A stretch of 64,000 bases of DNA from Paroedura picta (Eukaryota > Chordata > Lepidosauria > Squamata > Gekkonidae), in contig NC_135381.1 in NCBI RefSeq assembly GCF_049243985.1, positions 21,996,345 through 22,060,344 on the forward strand, read 5' to 3'. A model generated the notes under the pieces. It was not told the origin of the DNA and made no database searches. It saw only the letters and a program-made list of their open reading frames with translations. The position numbers and the translations under genes are program-made. Positions 48,201 through 58,600 of the stretch are shown one piece after another (within the stretch, counting starts at the first letter, position 1; every line of letters starts with the position of its first letter).

Positions 48201-50756
48201 TAGCTTCTGTGAAGTGACAGGTTGATCTGTTTAGATATCTGTTCCCAGATTTTTGTCAGTTAGGAACCAATGTTTGCAAAATTAAAAGCTAGAGAGCCAA
48301 GATCTGACTCCAAAGTATTTACAATTAAGTTCTAGATCATCTAATGTAGGGGTAGTCAAATTGCGGCCCTCCAGATGTCCATGGACTACAATTCCCAGGA
48401 GCCCCTGCCAGCAAAAGCTGGCAGGGGCTCCTGGGAATTGTAGTCCATGGACATCTGGAGGGCCACAGTTTGACTACCCCTGATCTAATGTATCTCAGAC
48501 CTTAAAATACCAGATCACACTGAATCAACGTGTACCTTTCCTAGTATATGAAAAGTCAACTCGCTCTATGCGGGCCTGCCCTTGGCTTTGATCCAGAAAT
48601 TACAGCTGGTACAAAATGTGGCTGCAAGGATCCTCACTAGGACACCTTGGAAGGCCCATATTGAGCCGGTACCCCGTCATCTACACTGGTAACCAGTCTG
48701 TTTCCGGATCAAGTTTAAGGTATTGGTTTAAGGCTATACGCGACCTGGGTCCTATCTATCTGCGCTTATCTGTTTATGCTCCCCGCAGAGTGCTACGCTC
48801 TGCGGGTATGAATCTACTAGCTGTCCCGGGCCCCTGGGATGTTTGCCCGGCCTCGACCTGAGCCAGGGCTTTTTTGGCCCTGGCCCCAACCTAGTGGACT
48901 GAGCTCCTGGAAGAGCTAAGGGCCCTGTTGGGGTTGTCAGCTTTCCGCAGGGTCTGCAAGAAGGAACTCTTCCGCCAGGCATACAATTGAGGTGGCATCC
49001 CTGGTGTTACCATCTGAGATCTCCATCTGAGACCAAAAGAGATTAGCAAGAATCCTCGCTCCCAGTTTCTTGACATACATGCTGGACGCGGGGGGGGGGG
49101 GGGGGAAGGTGTGTGGGAGGGTTGATGTGTTATGGTTGCAATCTTGTTTTAGTGTTAATGTTATATTGTTATATTTTAAGGGTATTGTTGGGGATTTTAT
49201 TGTATTTTATCGACTTCTGTAAACCGCTGCGAGACATTCATGAGTGGCAGTATATAAATATAATTATAAGTAAATATAAAATAAAATAAACTGAGAACCA
49301 TTTTCTTTTCAGGGGAGAAACCAACAGCATCCATTCACCTTGCAGGTTTCAAGAACAACCCTCAGCCAGTACCAGGTACGGACAGGCTATCATGGATGTT
49401 GTTGTGGAGGAGGGTGTGAATACAATCAGCATTTTCCCACCCTGTATATGTTTACATTAGTCAAATAATTAAACAGATCATTAGATAACAGGAAGAATAG
49501 TTAATGTGAGATTTTGCTCTGCCTACTGTACAGCTGCTATTAGGTAAGTTGAAGGATGCACTGAGACCATAAGGAACTTGGCTGGATGGAAAATGAAAGA
49601 AAAGGGGTCCAATTGGGGGTATTGATTAATGCTATAATGTCATTCAAAGGGATTATATATCTGTAAACTGATTGGCTGTATTTCAACTGATGGAATCCCT
49701 TTGAAATCCCAAGGGATTAAAGTAGTTTAATAGTCATCATATTCCCTCAGGGAACCTGAGGAGGTACTTATTGAAATGCTAGCAGTAACTTGGATCTATC
49801 TCCAGCAAACTACACTATGCAATGAATCAACAGGACCCCCAATGGGTAGTGCTGTGTAGTGGTTGGTGGACCCCCCCCCCTCCGCACACATACACAAAAT
49901 CCTGTGGCTGTTATTTCCACAAAGAGATTGTGGATAGCTGTGTTGAACAATTAGGAGTGGGGAGAACTCAAAAGCAAACAAACAAAAAACCTCCCAAATG
50001 AATGAGCAAGGTTTTTGAGCTCCACAGAACTCTTAATTAGGCTGGATCTTAGATTTTAAGCCCATATAGTGAATCCTGTACTCTGAGGTGTATTTATAGA
50101 CTTCTGGGCTATCCATCCTGCCCTGAAACATATCTCCCTCCGACTTGGTTTTCTTGTGTTTAACGTTCAAGCTGATGGAACAGTATTAGGGAATTCAAAA
50201 GTTTCAGCAGCAGATGGGATATCTTAACGGGTTCAAATAAAGTGCTCCCCAATACCATGCTACCACACTAATGGTATTCTTCTCAACCAATGTTAAGCTA
50301 GATAGACTACTGTCTTGGTTCAAGCAACGTATGCTTTATCAAAAACCAACACAATTAAATCTTTTCTTCACCATAGTCTTGCAATGGACTGAGACAACAT
50401 ATGCCCCAAGAGACGACACCTTTTCCTACCGAGGTGGAAAGCTAGAGATTACCAGAAGAGGACGATATTACATCTATGCCCAAGTCACTTTTTGCATGAA
50501 ATCTGCGCTGCATGTGCCATTCAGTGTGTACATGTACCTGCATCTGCCTTCTGAGACAGACCAGCTACTGGTGAAAGGAGTGAGAACCCCTGGCCGTTCT
50601 GACAGCATTTGCAGCCTGCAGTCTGTTTATCTTGCAAGAGTGGTCGAGCTCCAGCAGGGGGACACTGTCTTCATCAATGTGACCGACTCCTCCAGAGTGA
50701 ACTATGATCACGGAAACACATATTTTGGCATGTTTGAAATCTCTAAGAGCCTATGA
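39109..50756 (+). CDS. CD40LG: CD40 ligand (TNF superfamily member 5)
   Basis: CD40LG is the type II membrane TNF-family ligand on activated T cells that engages CD40 on B cells and antigen-presenting cells. Five exons: 39109-39264, 44348-44494, 47596-47629, 49313-49375, 50377-50756, total 259 residues (human 261), all phases consistent. Residues about 22-46 are the membrane anchor (TVLYLIIVFVIAQLVGAVLF). Exon 2 (VEDEMNLREEFLFLRRLQKC) matches the human and chicken stalk. The TNF homology domain has YYIYAQVTFC, a second Cys in SICSLQS, the N-glycosylation site NVTD, and a C-terminal YFGMFEI strand. The frame is intact. Start: ATG in CACATGG, giving MDLNEPY, like chicken MNEPY. A GTG-initiated extension upstream is not a credible start. 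Neighbour ARHGEF6 is convergent, as in human. Confidence 0.96.
39345..39440 (+). mobile_element. CR1-type repeat fragment
   Basis: GAGGCTGCCTTATTCTAAGC to TGACTGGTGGCAGT resembles a conserved amniote CR1/L3-related 3' fragment. A similar scrap occurs near 43718-43760. Confidence 0.4.
39644..39675 (+). other. U6 snRNA 5' fragment (retro-inserted)
   Basis: GTGCTCGCTTCGGCAGCACA and the following TATGCTAAAATT match the first 32 nt of U6 snRNA with one A-to-G change. It is flanked by a 14-bp direct repeat TTATTTATTATATT (39630-39643 and 39674-39687) inside the AT-rich tail of the LINE to its right. It is a fragment, not a working U6 gene. Confidence 0.85.
39676..41170 (-). mobile_element. CR1/L2-group LINE, RT and tail, reverse
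   Basis: Minus strand, from high to low coordinates: KKPFLAPQKPDHYCPVSHLA and FLGKLVEKAAADQISTFLEE (RT start), [67 protein letters not shown], then the tail with CGGTATATAAATATAATAAA. Several frame changes. The longest LINE copy in the window, inside CD40LG intron 1. Confidence 0.9.
41346..41634 (-). mobile_element. SINE-A (tRNA-derived), full length, reverse
   Basis: GGTAAAGGTATCCCCTGTGC to GCCACAAGAGGCTCT; flanks CCTAACCCTTTA and CCTAACCTTTTA form an imperfect duplication. Confidence 0.94.
41635..44347. other. CD40LG intron 1, 3' part
   Basis: Mostly unrecognised. At about 42212-42320 there is a degraded tRNA-SINE-like fragment (CAGTGTGGCATAGGAACTAG ... GTGACCTTGGGCC), and near 43130-43215 a LINE tail (TTGGACCCCCATTGAG). 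The acceptor T-tract plus CAG ends at 44347. Confidence 0.5.
44348..44494 (+). CDS. CD40LG: CD40LG exon 2 (stalk)
   Basis: 49 codons in phase 0, VEDEMNLREEF to DLQDRTSK, with Cys in LQKC and LLDC as in chicken and human. Donor GTAAGA. Confidence 0.95.
44647..44800 (+). mobile_element. SINE-B, 3'-truncated
   Basis: CCAGCATGGTGTAGTGGTGA head and B box GGGTTTGATTCCCC, ending in CACAGGGTGCCTGTTGCATG; the rest of the body is missing. Confidence 0.8.
44846..45141 (+). mobile_element. SINE-A (tRNA-derived), full length
   Basis: GAGCCTCTTGTGATGCAGGG to TACCTTTACCTTTTT with the perfect 13-bp duplication ACCTGGCATAAAA. Confidence 0.96.
45142..46698. other. CD40LG intron 2, nothing recognised
   Basis: C and G homopolymers at 45632-45647 and 45878-45893. 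No exon or clear element is seen. Confidence 0.5.
46707..46838. mobile_element. hAT-type MITE, 132 bp
   Basis: CAGCGGTCCCCAACC to GGTTGGGGAGCACTG with the perfect 8-bp duplication CCTTAGAT. A short relative of 7302-7669. Confidence 0.93.
47165..47315 (+). mobile_element. CR1 3' fragment
   Basis: GTGGGAAACAGAATACTAGA then CTAGATGAGCCATCGGTCTG and CTCTTCTTATGTTCT, the familiar CR1 3' end of amniotes. Confidence 0.7.
47596..47629 (+). CDS. CD40LG: CD40LG exon 3 (short stalk exon)
   Basis: 34 bp, VPQESLVAMQQ plus one base, between TTACTCCAG and GTATGT. Shorter than the human exon 3. The phase fits both neighbours. Confidence 0.88.
48347..48482. mobile_element. Palindromic hAT MITE, 136 bp
   Basis: Both arms intact; first base is T instead of C. 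The perfect 8-bp duplication is ATCTAATG. In CD40LG intron 3. Confidence 0.96.
48540..49275 (+). mobile_element. CR1/L2-group LINE 3' end
   Basis: Readings of the C-terminus (FKAIRDLGPIYLRLSVYAPR, LSAFRRVCKKELFRQAYN) then a tail (CTGTAAACCGCTGCGAGACA to TATATAAATATAATTATAAG). Broken frame. It ends about 40 bp before CD40LG exon 4, close to its acceptor. Confidence 0.85.
49313..49375 (+). CDS. CD40LG: CD40LG exon 4
   Basis: 63 bp between TTTCTTTTCAG and GTACGG, giving GEKPTASIHLAGFKNNPQPVP, the link into the TNF domain (human PQIAAHVISEAS region). Phases 1 and 1. Confidence 0.92.
49376..50376. other. CD40LG intron 4
   Basis: No repeat or extra exon recognised. Ends in CTTTTCTTCACCATAG, the exon 5 acceptor. 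The in-frame open stretch upstream from 50271 is intronic. Confidence 0.65.
50377..50756 (+). CDS. CD40LG: CD40LG exon 5 (TNF homology domain)
   Basis: 125 codons and a stop. VLQWTETTYAPRDDTF, RRGRYYIYAQVTFC, CSLQSVYLARVVELQQGD, FINVTDSSRVNYDHGNTYFG. The trimer core aromatic pattern and both cysteines are kept. The human CD40-contact KGYY is TTYA here, by memory alignment. Confidence 0.97.
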
Positions 50757-51784
50757 AGCTTCACTTTGTTGAACAAAGTACCTTCTTTCAGTTTGTGATA
50801 TTTATACCCTCATTCCTCTTGGGTTTTATTGTCCTTATTTTATTTTATTTATTAACCATGTTAATCATCAGAACATTAAATATAATGCTTAGAACCCCGA
50901 ACCCACACATATAGCAGCTGGGTGTCAAATGCTATGTATGTGTCCTAGAAGCAGGATGGCTAGGCCCAATCCTGAGCCTCATGTGCGGGCACAATGAGTC
51001 TTAGGATCACTTTTGCTTTCTGTTTCAGTAGGCCGAAACCCAACCAGTTACCAAGAAACAGTTGCTGCAAAAGAAACTCAAATCAATCTCTCCTTTCTAG
51101 CTGTATCATTTTACTTCAGAACCAAGACAGCCATTTTCCAAGTCATTGCCTTGAAGCAATCGCTCAGTTTTCTGTTGTGGAAAAAGTGCAACAGTACCCT
51201 CTCCGAGTCAGGAAATAACATGTTGTGCAAATACACTGATCTTGTACCTCATGCGGTTGCACATCAGTGTTTCTAGGTGCAAATGAGGATGTGCACCAGG
51301 ACTGTGACTGGCTCCAGTGCAAAATGATTAGAGCTGGACTGGGGTCATAAGGCACCCAGCAATGAATGAGCCATATCTATCACAGTACGCAAGTGACAAA
51401 TGCAGGGGTATGTTTCAGAACTAGTCTTTGGAAAATAACCTCAAATATTATCGAGCACAGTTTGAAATCTTAATGAAGTAAATGTCATCGTGACAGTGCC
51501 AAACTGTGAGACAGACATGAATTTTAAGAAAGGTAAAAGTGATTTGAGTGGAGTTTCATATCCCAAAGCCTATTTCTTTTGTCTGGTTATATCCCAGGTT
51601 TGTGAAGCAGTGTCAAAAAAAAAAAAAAAGAGTTTAGCATGAGTAAAAGCAAGAAAATTGTACAAGCAACAAGCTTTTTTTTCAAATTCTCTGGTGGGGA
51701 AAACTAATCTGTTCTGGCCATAACATTTGTATGCTCTCTCTTACTAACTTGGTTGGCAGCACTGACATTTTGAACTGAATACAT
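50757..51784 (+). other. CD40LG: CD40LG 3' UTR (probable)
   Basis: Follows the stop codon. An AU-rich stretch TTATTTTATTTTATTTATTA lies at 50837-50856, a pattern linked to unstable cytokine mRNAs. The true 3' end was not fixed. Confidence 0.5.
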
Positions 51785-51873
51785 CAGGGGTCGTCAAACT
51801 GCGGCCCTCCAGATATCCGTGGACTGCAATTCTCATGAGCCCCCTGCCAGCAAACAGAGTTTGACTACCCCTG
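51785..51873. mobile_element. Palindromic hAT MITE, shortened (89 bp)
   Basis: Left arm complete, right arm reduced to GAGTTTGACTACCCCTG. The perfect 8-bp duplication is GAATACAT. Confidence 0.94.
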
Positions 51874-52089
51874 GAATACATGCTATGGATTTTGTGTTTG
51901 GTTGTTTCCCCACAGGGGTCCTCTTGAATCAAAAAGCAGGAACAACAAAAATGGTGAATGGTGATTTTCAAAAATGTATTGCAATACATGGTATGTGTCC
52001 TCTGGTTTGCTCTCATAAAAGTTGTTAAAGAGTCCAGCAGGATACAGGTCAAGGTGTGAAAGATGTGGAGTGAAACAAGAAGCATTTTT

Positions 52090-52160
52090 TCCTTTAAAAT
52101 CCTTTATTTTGTTGAAAACCACAATTAAAAAACTGTTCAAAATAAAAACAGGTTAGAAAA
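52090..52160. terminator. Possible convergent poly(A) signals
   Basis: A plus-strand AATAAA lies at 52141-52146, candidate for CD40LG. A minus-strand AATAAA (plus TTTATT, 52103-52108) is a candidate for ARHGEF6. No downstream elements could be judged, so both are tentative. Confidence 0.25.
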
Positions 52161-52690
52161 AGTTTAACTTGCATCAGTTGTCATAACAGTAAATAAATCC
52201 TTACATGATAAGAGATAAACTGGGATGCAAGGGAGAAAAAGAGGAATAACAGGAGCACATCTATAAAGGGGCTGTAAACAAAGAATATATAATACGGGGG
52301 AACACTGCAATTAGTTTCACATGGCTTCTGTTCCTTTAGGATAGCTGCACATTCTTCCTTTATTGTTTTTTTTTTTTTACAATGCATAACATGAAGTGCA
52401 TACATTATGAGCAAATGCTCCATTGGGACAGCGAGACCAGCCTTCTTCACACATTGCATAGCCATGCTCCAGTTCCAGAGGTGCGTGCATATTTTCACAA
52501 TCAGTTCTTGCTCTCACCGGCAGGAATCCTCTTGGCATATGCAGGACAGCCCCAAACAACGCCTGGCTCCAAGCGTTCCACTTTCATCCTTACCAGGCAT
52601 GGCCATGACCCATGGGAGGGATGCCAGTCCCCACATGGGATCTGGGGATACCTTGGACAAAGGGGATTTCATCCTCTGGATGCTTTGGAG
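52161..52690. other. Possible ARHGEF6 3' UTR, no coding
   Basis: Contains a T homopolymer at 52368-52378 and a second reversed AATAAA near 52360. The minus-strand frames at 52181-52559 have no domain. Confidence 0.35.
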
Positions 52691-52826
52691 CAGGGGTAGT
52701 CAACCTGTGGTCCTTCAGATGTTCATGGACTACAATTCCCATGAGGCCCTGCAAGCAGTGGCTGGCAGGGGCTCATGGGAATTGTAGTCCACGAACATCT
52801 GGAGGACCATAGGTTGACTACCCCTT
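52691..52826. mobile_element. Palindromic hAT MITE, 136 bp
   Basis: Both arms present with several mismatches between them. Perfect 8-bp duplication CTTTGGAG. Confidence 0.95.
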
Positions 52827-53950
52827 CTTTGGAGGACTTCCATAGCATTATACTCCCCTGAGGTCCCTTCCTGCTTCAAATCCCACCCATGCCTGGCTCC
52901 ACCCCCAAACTCTCCAGAATTTTCCCACTCAAAGAGTGGGCAACCCTAATACAGAGAGACAGGGCAGGCTACTCTGAAGCTGCAGCTGCCATTCACAGGC
53001 CAACACTCCCACTCTGGCCACCAGCTGCTGCTCCTCATGGCTATCATGGTTCAATTTGAGAAGGGGAGGAACAGGAGTGTTCAGCAGCTGTTCCTGCCTC
53101 CCTTCTGTCTGGCAGAAGAGAGGAGGGGTGGGCTGGCCTAATCCTTGGGGGGGGAGGGAGGGCAATGCTACTTCTATTACCACAGAGAGAGAGAGAGAGA
53201 GAGACAGAAAGAGAGAGACAACAGGCAGGCCCTGCCAAGAACCTGGGGCTCAGCAGAGGCCCAGCAAATGCCTGCCCTTCCTGACTCGGAGAGGGTACTG
53301 TTGCACTTTTTCCACAACAGATTGGTTGTCAGGAGTGATTGACAGGCGCAAGCTAGGGGAGGAGCTGAAAGGAGGTGAGGAACGCTGCAAACGCTATGAT
53401 CGTGGAGAGAAAAGCGGGGAGGGCTATCTAGTGTAAAATGAAGGTAGGACGCTACAAAATGGCGCGCTGAACATGTTACTTTTCCATTGTGCGGAATGGT
53501 CCCCAGTCTCCTTCAGTGATATCCAAACGGTTCTTGGCATAGGGCATCAGGAGGGGGTTGGGTGGGGGGACTGGTGCACTTATAAAAAGCAATGCATCCA
53601 TGCCTCTGGGCCTTCCAGAGCAGAAGCAGCAACTATGCTGTCCTGTCTCTCTGCCCAAATGTGGGTAGCAACATCGTTGCAAAAGAAGCCGGAGCCTGGG
53701 CAAGGTGGGATTCAGGGAGGGGAGGGACCTCATCACAGACACATCAGGAGAGCCACGGTTCGGCCACCCTCCAAAGCAGCCATTTTATCCAGGGGAACTG
53801 TTCTTTATTGCCTGGGGATTAGTTGTAATTCTGGGAGATCTCCAGGCCCCCCTTGGTCATCTCAGTGACAGGACTGGGCATAGCTCAGTGTCAGAGCATG
53901 TCCTTTGCACACAGATGGTACCAGATTCAGTCTCTCGTCTCTCTTTAAAG
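52827..53950. other. Intergenic or 3' UTR, no gene
   Basis: A (GA)n tract lies at 53183-53217. At about 53876-53938 a degraded tRNA-like SINE head (GGCATAGCTCAGTGTCAGAG). Other frames have no domain. Confidence 0.45.
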
Positions 53951-54276
53951 CAGTGGTCCCCAACCTTTTTATCACTGGGGACCACTCAACGCCGGGGACC
54001 ACTCACCGGGGACCACTCAACGCCTTTTACTGAAGCGGAGGGTAGTTTACTCCTCTACTCCCAACCACTGCCCTAAGGCTCTCTGATCGCTATGGTAATA
54101 TTTAAACATTCCTTCAAAATAAGATACAGACACACCACAACAATGAAGTGTGTTGTAAAGGGCTGGGGGGGATGAAGTAAAGGGCCGGGGGTGGGGGAGA
54201 AGGCGTCCTTCGGGGCCCACCTCCAATTAGTCGAAGGACCACATGTGGTCCGCAGCCCACAGGTTGGGGATCGCTA
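53951..54276. mobile_element. hAT-type element, 326 bp
   Basis: CAGTGGTCCCCAACC at the start and GGTTGGGGATCGCTA at the end; perfect 8-bp duplication CTTTAAAG. Internally GGGGACCACTCA is repeated three times. The 3' two-thirds is shared with 57533-57787. Confidence 0.9.
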
Positions 54277-55526
54277 CTTTAAAGGACCCTGCATATCAGA
54301 TGTTAGGAAAGACCTTTCTCTGCTTGACATTTACTGCTGGTTAGAGAAGGCAAGAATGAGCAGGGACCAAATGCCTCAATTCATCTGCTGCTCAATTAAT
54401 CAAGGGGGCACACTTTTTTTCTCTATCAAAAGATTTTTCTAAACACAGACAAGCCTTAAAAACTGCTAACCAACAAAACACACACGTACACAAAAACAAC
54501 CACATCCTAGCCAAGCTGAATTCAGATTCTACTCAGGCATGAAACACATTGTGCTGCAGAAGGAGGAAAGTGCTGGATAAAGAGAAAACCAGTGTTGTGC
54601 AGCCAGGTGCATGATGCACACATGCTCACATGCATGGTTTTGCAGCCCCTGATAAGCAGCCAAGCTGAGAGGCTGAATCACAACCTCTTGTGGGTTTCAT
54701 GTGTAGCTTGCTGGAAGGCTTAGTGGGTCACAATTTGTGCATGCTTGCCCCACATTTGGCTAATGAAAACACAAGAGGGTCAACATCCCAAAGGGCGTAC
54801 AAACTGGAGGGAGGTCAGCTTGCTGAGGCTTCAAAGCAGTGTTGAGGGATCAGTGCAATCTCCCTGTGTGATAATGAGGGCACCTCCAAATCAGCCCTCC
54901 CCTAGCAAGAAATAAATGCAACCTGTTGCATTACCTATTGCACATTTGCACTCACAGAAAGGCCACATGGGAAACCACTGTATTGCTATGTGCTCTCTTT
55001 CTCAAGTGTGAAGAACAAAAATTGTGCATTGGGTGGGAAAACATAACCTGTTTTCCTGCTTATCCCCCCCCCCCAAGAAGTGCATGTCACCTTTGGCTTT
55101 TTACCTGATTGCAATTCCTGAAACCATGTTTTTTCCCCTCCTCCAATACAAATAAATTAACGAACAGGTATTTGAATAGAAAAGGGAAAAAACTGAGGAA
55201 GGAAAAATTTTGCATTTCCTCTGAAGTTTCTACTCAGCAAATTTTCTTCTGGACGGCTATTGATTGTTTGCGAAATCCATATCCCAAGAAGGAGTTGAGG
55301 TACTGGGAGTTTGCAGAAGAGCTGCTGTGATTCACAGGCCAAACTTTCACAGAGGAAGTGTGGCTGACTGTGATTTGCGAAATCTAACCTGCTGGATGGG
55401 GAAAGGGGTTAACTGAGCTGTCGCATTTCTTTCCAAAATCCAACATAAGGAACAAGAGGGATCAGAGTCCAGCCTTGCCAAAATACCTGAAGTCACATGC
55501 AAGCTGCCTGCAGCACAGTTCAGAAA
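54277..55526 (-). other. ARHGEF6 3' UTR or downstream region
   Basis: 1.25 kb directly after the ARHGEF6 stop on the minus strand. No exon or clear repeat is seen. The actual 3' end is unknown. Confidence 0.4.
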
Positions 55527-55667
55527 TCAAGCCAGAACCGAAGACCTGCGGCTGGTTTCTTCTCGAACACATTCATCTGTTTGCTTTAACAGCCTCCAGA
55601 CTAATTTCTCCAAATCTTTCCTGGACTTCAGCTCTTCTTCCAAGCATTGCTTCATCCTTTTATTCTC
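55527..55667 (-). CDS. ARHGEF6: ARHGEF6 last coding exon (coiled coil)
   Basis: [46 protein letters not shown] and a stop. Acceptor CTATACACTGTAG. The coiled coil mediates trimerisation. Trp follows KLV where I recall Arg in human. Confidence 0.95.
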   Translation of the reverse strand, partial: ENKRMKQCLEEELKSRKDLEKLVWRLLKQTDECVREETSRRSSVLA

Positions 55668-58600
55668 CTACAGTGTATAGGCAAGGAAGGGCCAGAGGAG
55701 GGAAATATTAATATCCTAATTCATTTCCAGGATTTCTTAACCACCTTTTAACAATTCCCCCCCCCTCAAAAGAAATCTCCCCAAAGAAAACAATTCAGCA
55801 GTTGATGTGTTTGTGTGTGTGTGGGGTGGGGGGTGGGGGGTAGTGGCTCAAAGATATAGGGATTTGTGCTTCAAGTTTGAATTTTCTCCTCTTCCACAAA
55901 TTCACCAGGATGTCCACTTTCTCTCAGCCTCTATCTGCCACATGGGAACAATACCTGTCCAACTTAAGGGCTTCAACAAGACACAGAGTGTGAAACTCAG
56001 CATCAAGCTATATAAATAGCATTTCCACACATTGAAAAAAAAAATAGCATTACGCCAACAAAATGGTGTAGTGCTAAACGTACCGCTCCTCTGGCCATTC
56101 CTCATCTGCTGCCTTCTTGCACTTCTTACACTCCGCAAGCACTACTTGAAATGGCGGAAGAGAGCAATATGCTTTACATGCGACTCTCTTCCGCCTGTCA
56201 ATCAAGCCAGGCAGCCAATCCAGTTTCACAATGTTTTAAAGCAGGGGTAGTCAAACTGCCGCCCTCCAGATGTCCATGGACTACAATTCCCATGAGCCCC
56301 TGCCAGCATTTGCTTAGTGTTTCATTTGCTGGCAGGGGCTCATGGGAATTGTAGTCCATGGACATCTGGAGGACTGCAGTTTGACTACCCCTGTTTTAAA
56401 GGGTCCGCGATGCCTGCTAATTTTTTTCAAGTAAAACTTCTCCATTTGAATGCCTATGCATCTAATCATACATGTATAGTGCTTTTTATAATGCCACCCC
56501 TTATGGAATCATGAGTCTGGAATCTTTAAAAAATTAATTTCATTCCTGATTTTTGGGGGAGGGGGAATTTAGAGAGGCATGCTTTGTGTGACAACTTTGG
56601 GGGTAAATTCTTTTTGGCTTTGCCTAGATGACTGAATGCATATTCATTGCTCCAGGCAGTTTGCTCTAAAAAAAACCCCAAAGAACGTCCCTGGGAGAAG
56701 GGAGGAGGAGGTGGGTGCGAAGGCAGGACATTGGAGGCAGAGGTAGCGCTTCTTCACCTCCATACATTTCTTTAACATATGGCCTTCTGGTTGCTCTCTT
56801 GTAGCTCATGCTTTTTAGGCTGGAGAATCACTTTATACGATTCCCCAACTAGCGCTTTAAAATGAAGGGTGTTGCTTGAGGTTTGCTGGATGGACATGGG
56901 AGGCTGGCGATGTCGAGCAAAATGCCAAAAACATGGTGTCTTCATAAGGTTAACATTTCACTGTATTTATCAGGTGCAGAACTGCCCCTGGTGTTACAAA
57001 GAAGGCAACTTCAAGCAACAGTAAAGGGAAAACTTCTACCTGATGGCAGCTAATTCCCAAAGTTTATACAAAAGGTTTTACACAGTTTCAAAAAATGGAT
57101 CAGAGAGAAATATCAAGGAGAGTAGAGATAAGCTTGAACACCCGATCTATGATTCCCCCACGCAAGTCTCCTCCCAGAGATGCCTTGGCATTTTGGGCTA
57201 TGTGGGGCTTTTATAAAGACAGGATCCTGGATCATGGGAATGTGGCTTACCTCCCACCCCATTTCAGCAAGCAGTGTTCATACACACCACCGTCATAAGT
57301 TAGGGACTAGCAACTTGGAATTTATTCTTTGCCTGATTTCACTTTCTGCACAATCACAAAACTGCAGGCCAGGCATATCACTGGCATAGAGAGTGCTCCT
57401 GCATACCTGCTTTAGTTCTTTGACCTCATCCTTCAGTGCATAGACGGTATCAACAAGACTTCTAAAAAACAAGCAGAAGGTCCAAGTAAGAAGCTTTGCT
57501 AAGATGTCACATTAAGAAACAGAGAAACATTAGGTCCGGTGGGGGGGGTAGTTTACTCCTCTACTCTCAACCACTGCCCTAGCGCTCTCTGATCGCTATG
57601 GTAATGTTTAACATCCCTTCAAAATAAGATACAGACACGCCACAACAATGAAGTGTGTTGTAAAGGGCTGGGGGGATGAAGTAAAGGGCCGGGGGGGGGG
57701 GGGAAGGGAGAAGGCGTCCTTCGGGGCCCACCTCCAATTAGTCGAAGGACCACATGTGGTCCGCAGCCCACAGGTTGGGGATCGCTACTATAAATGCAGC
57801 TGAATGAGATGACAGACTAGTGGGCAGGATAGTACAGAAAGACATGACACAGCACGAACCAAACACGTGTCCCAGAACCTCTGGCACTATGCGGAAAGCA
57901 TCCAATAGTATAGTAAGTTTGTTCTAAACACTGGGGTGGAGGGGGGTAAAGTTCTCACTCTCTAGCATTCATCTAAACTCTTTGGGGGTTTATGACAGGG
58001 TTTTGATTGTGTGACCCACCCCCCCAGGTCACAGTTTCTCATGCACATCCTAGATTCACTCACTTCTCCTCTGTGATGGTCTGACCGTTGCTTCGTGTTT
58101 CCTCAACAATGATTTTTTCTTCTTCAGGAAGCAGGACTTGGGGGATGGAGTCTTTCCGGGAACCTATTGACAAGAGTTGACTAATCAGGGAGAAAACTTT
58201 CTGGGATACACACGGAGTAAAAAAAGAGCTGTGCGGCAAACACTCTAGAACTAAAGGTAAAGATAAAGGTTTCCCCTGTGCAAGCACCGAGTCGTGTCTG
58301 ACCCTTGGGGTGACGCCCTCTAGCGTTTTCTTGGCAGACTCAATACGGGGTGGTTTGCCAGTGCCTTCCCCAGTCATTACCATTTTACCCCCCAGCAATC
58401 TGGGTACTCATTTTACCAACCTCGGAAGGACAGAAGGCTGCGTCAACCTTGAGCTGGCTGCTGGGATTGAACTCCCAGCCTCATGGGTGGAGCTTTCAGA
58501 CTGCATGTCTGCTGCCTTACCACTCTGCGCCACAAGAGGCTCAAAATAGAGAATGCTGAACTAGATGGAGGAATGGTCTCCAGGCATCCATATCAGAAGG

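Noticed and set aside
52181-52559. Minus-strand frames as ARHGEF6 coding exons
   Set aside because: The true last ARHGEF6 coding exon, with stop, is at 55527-55667.
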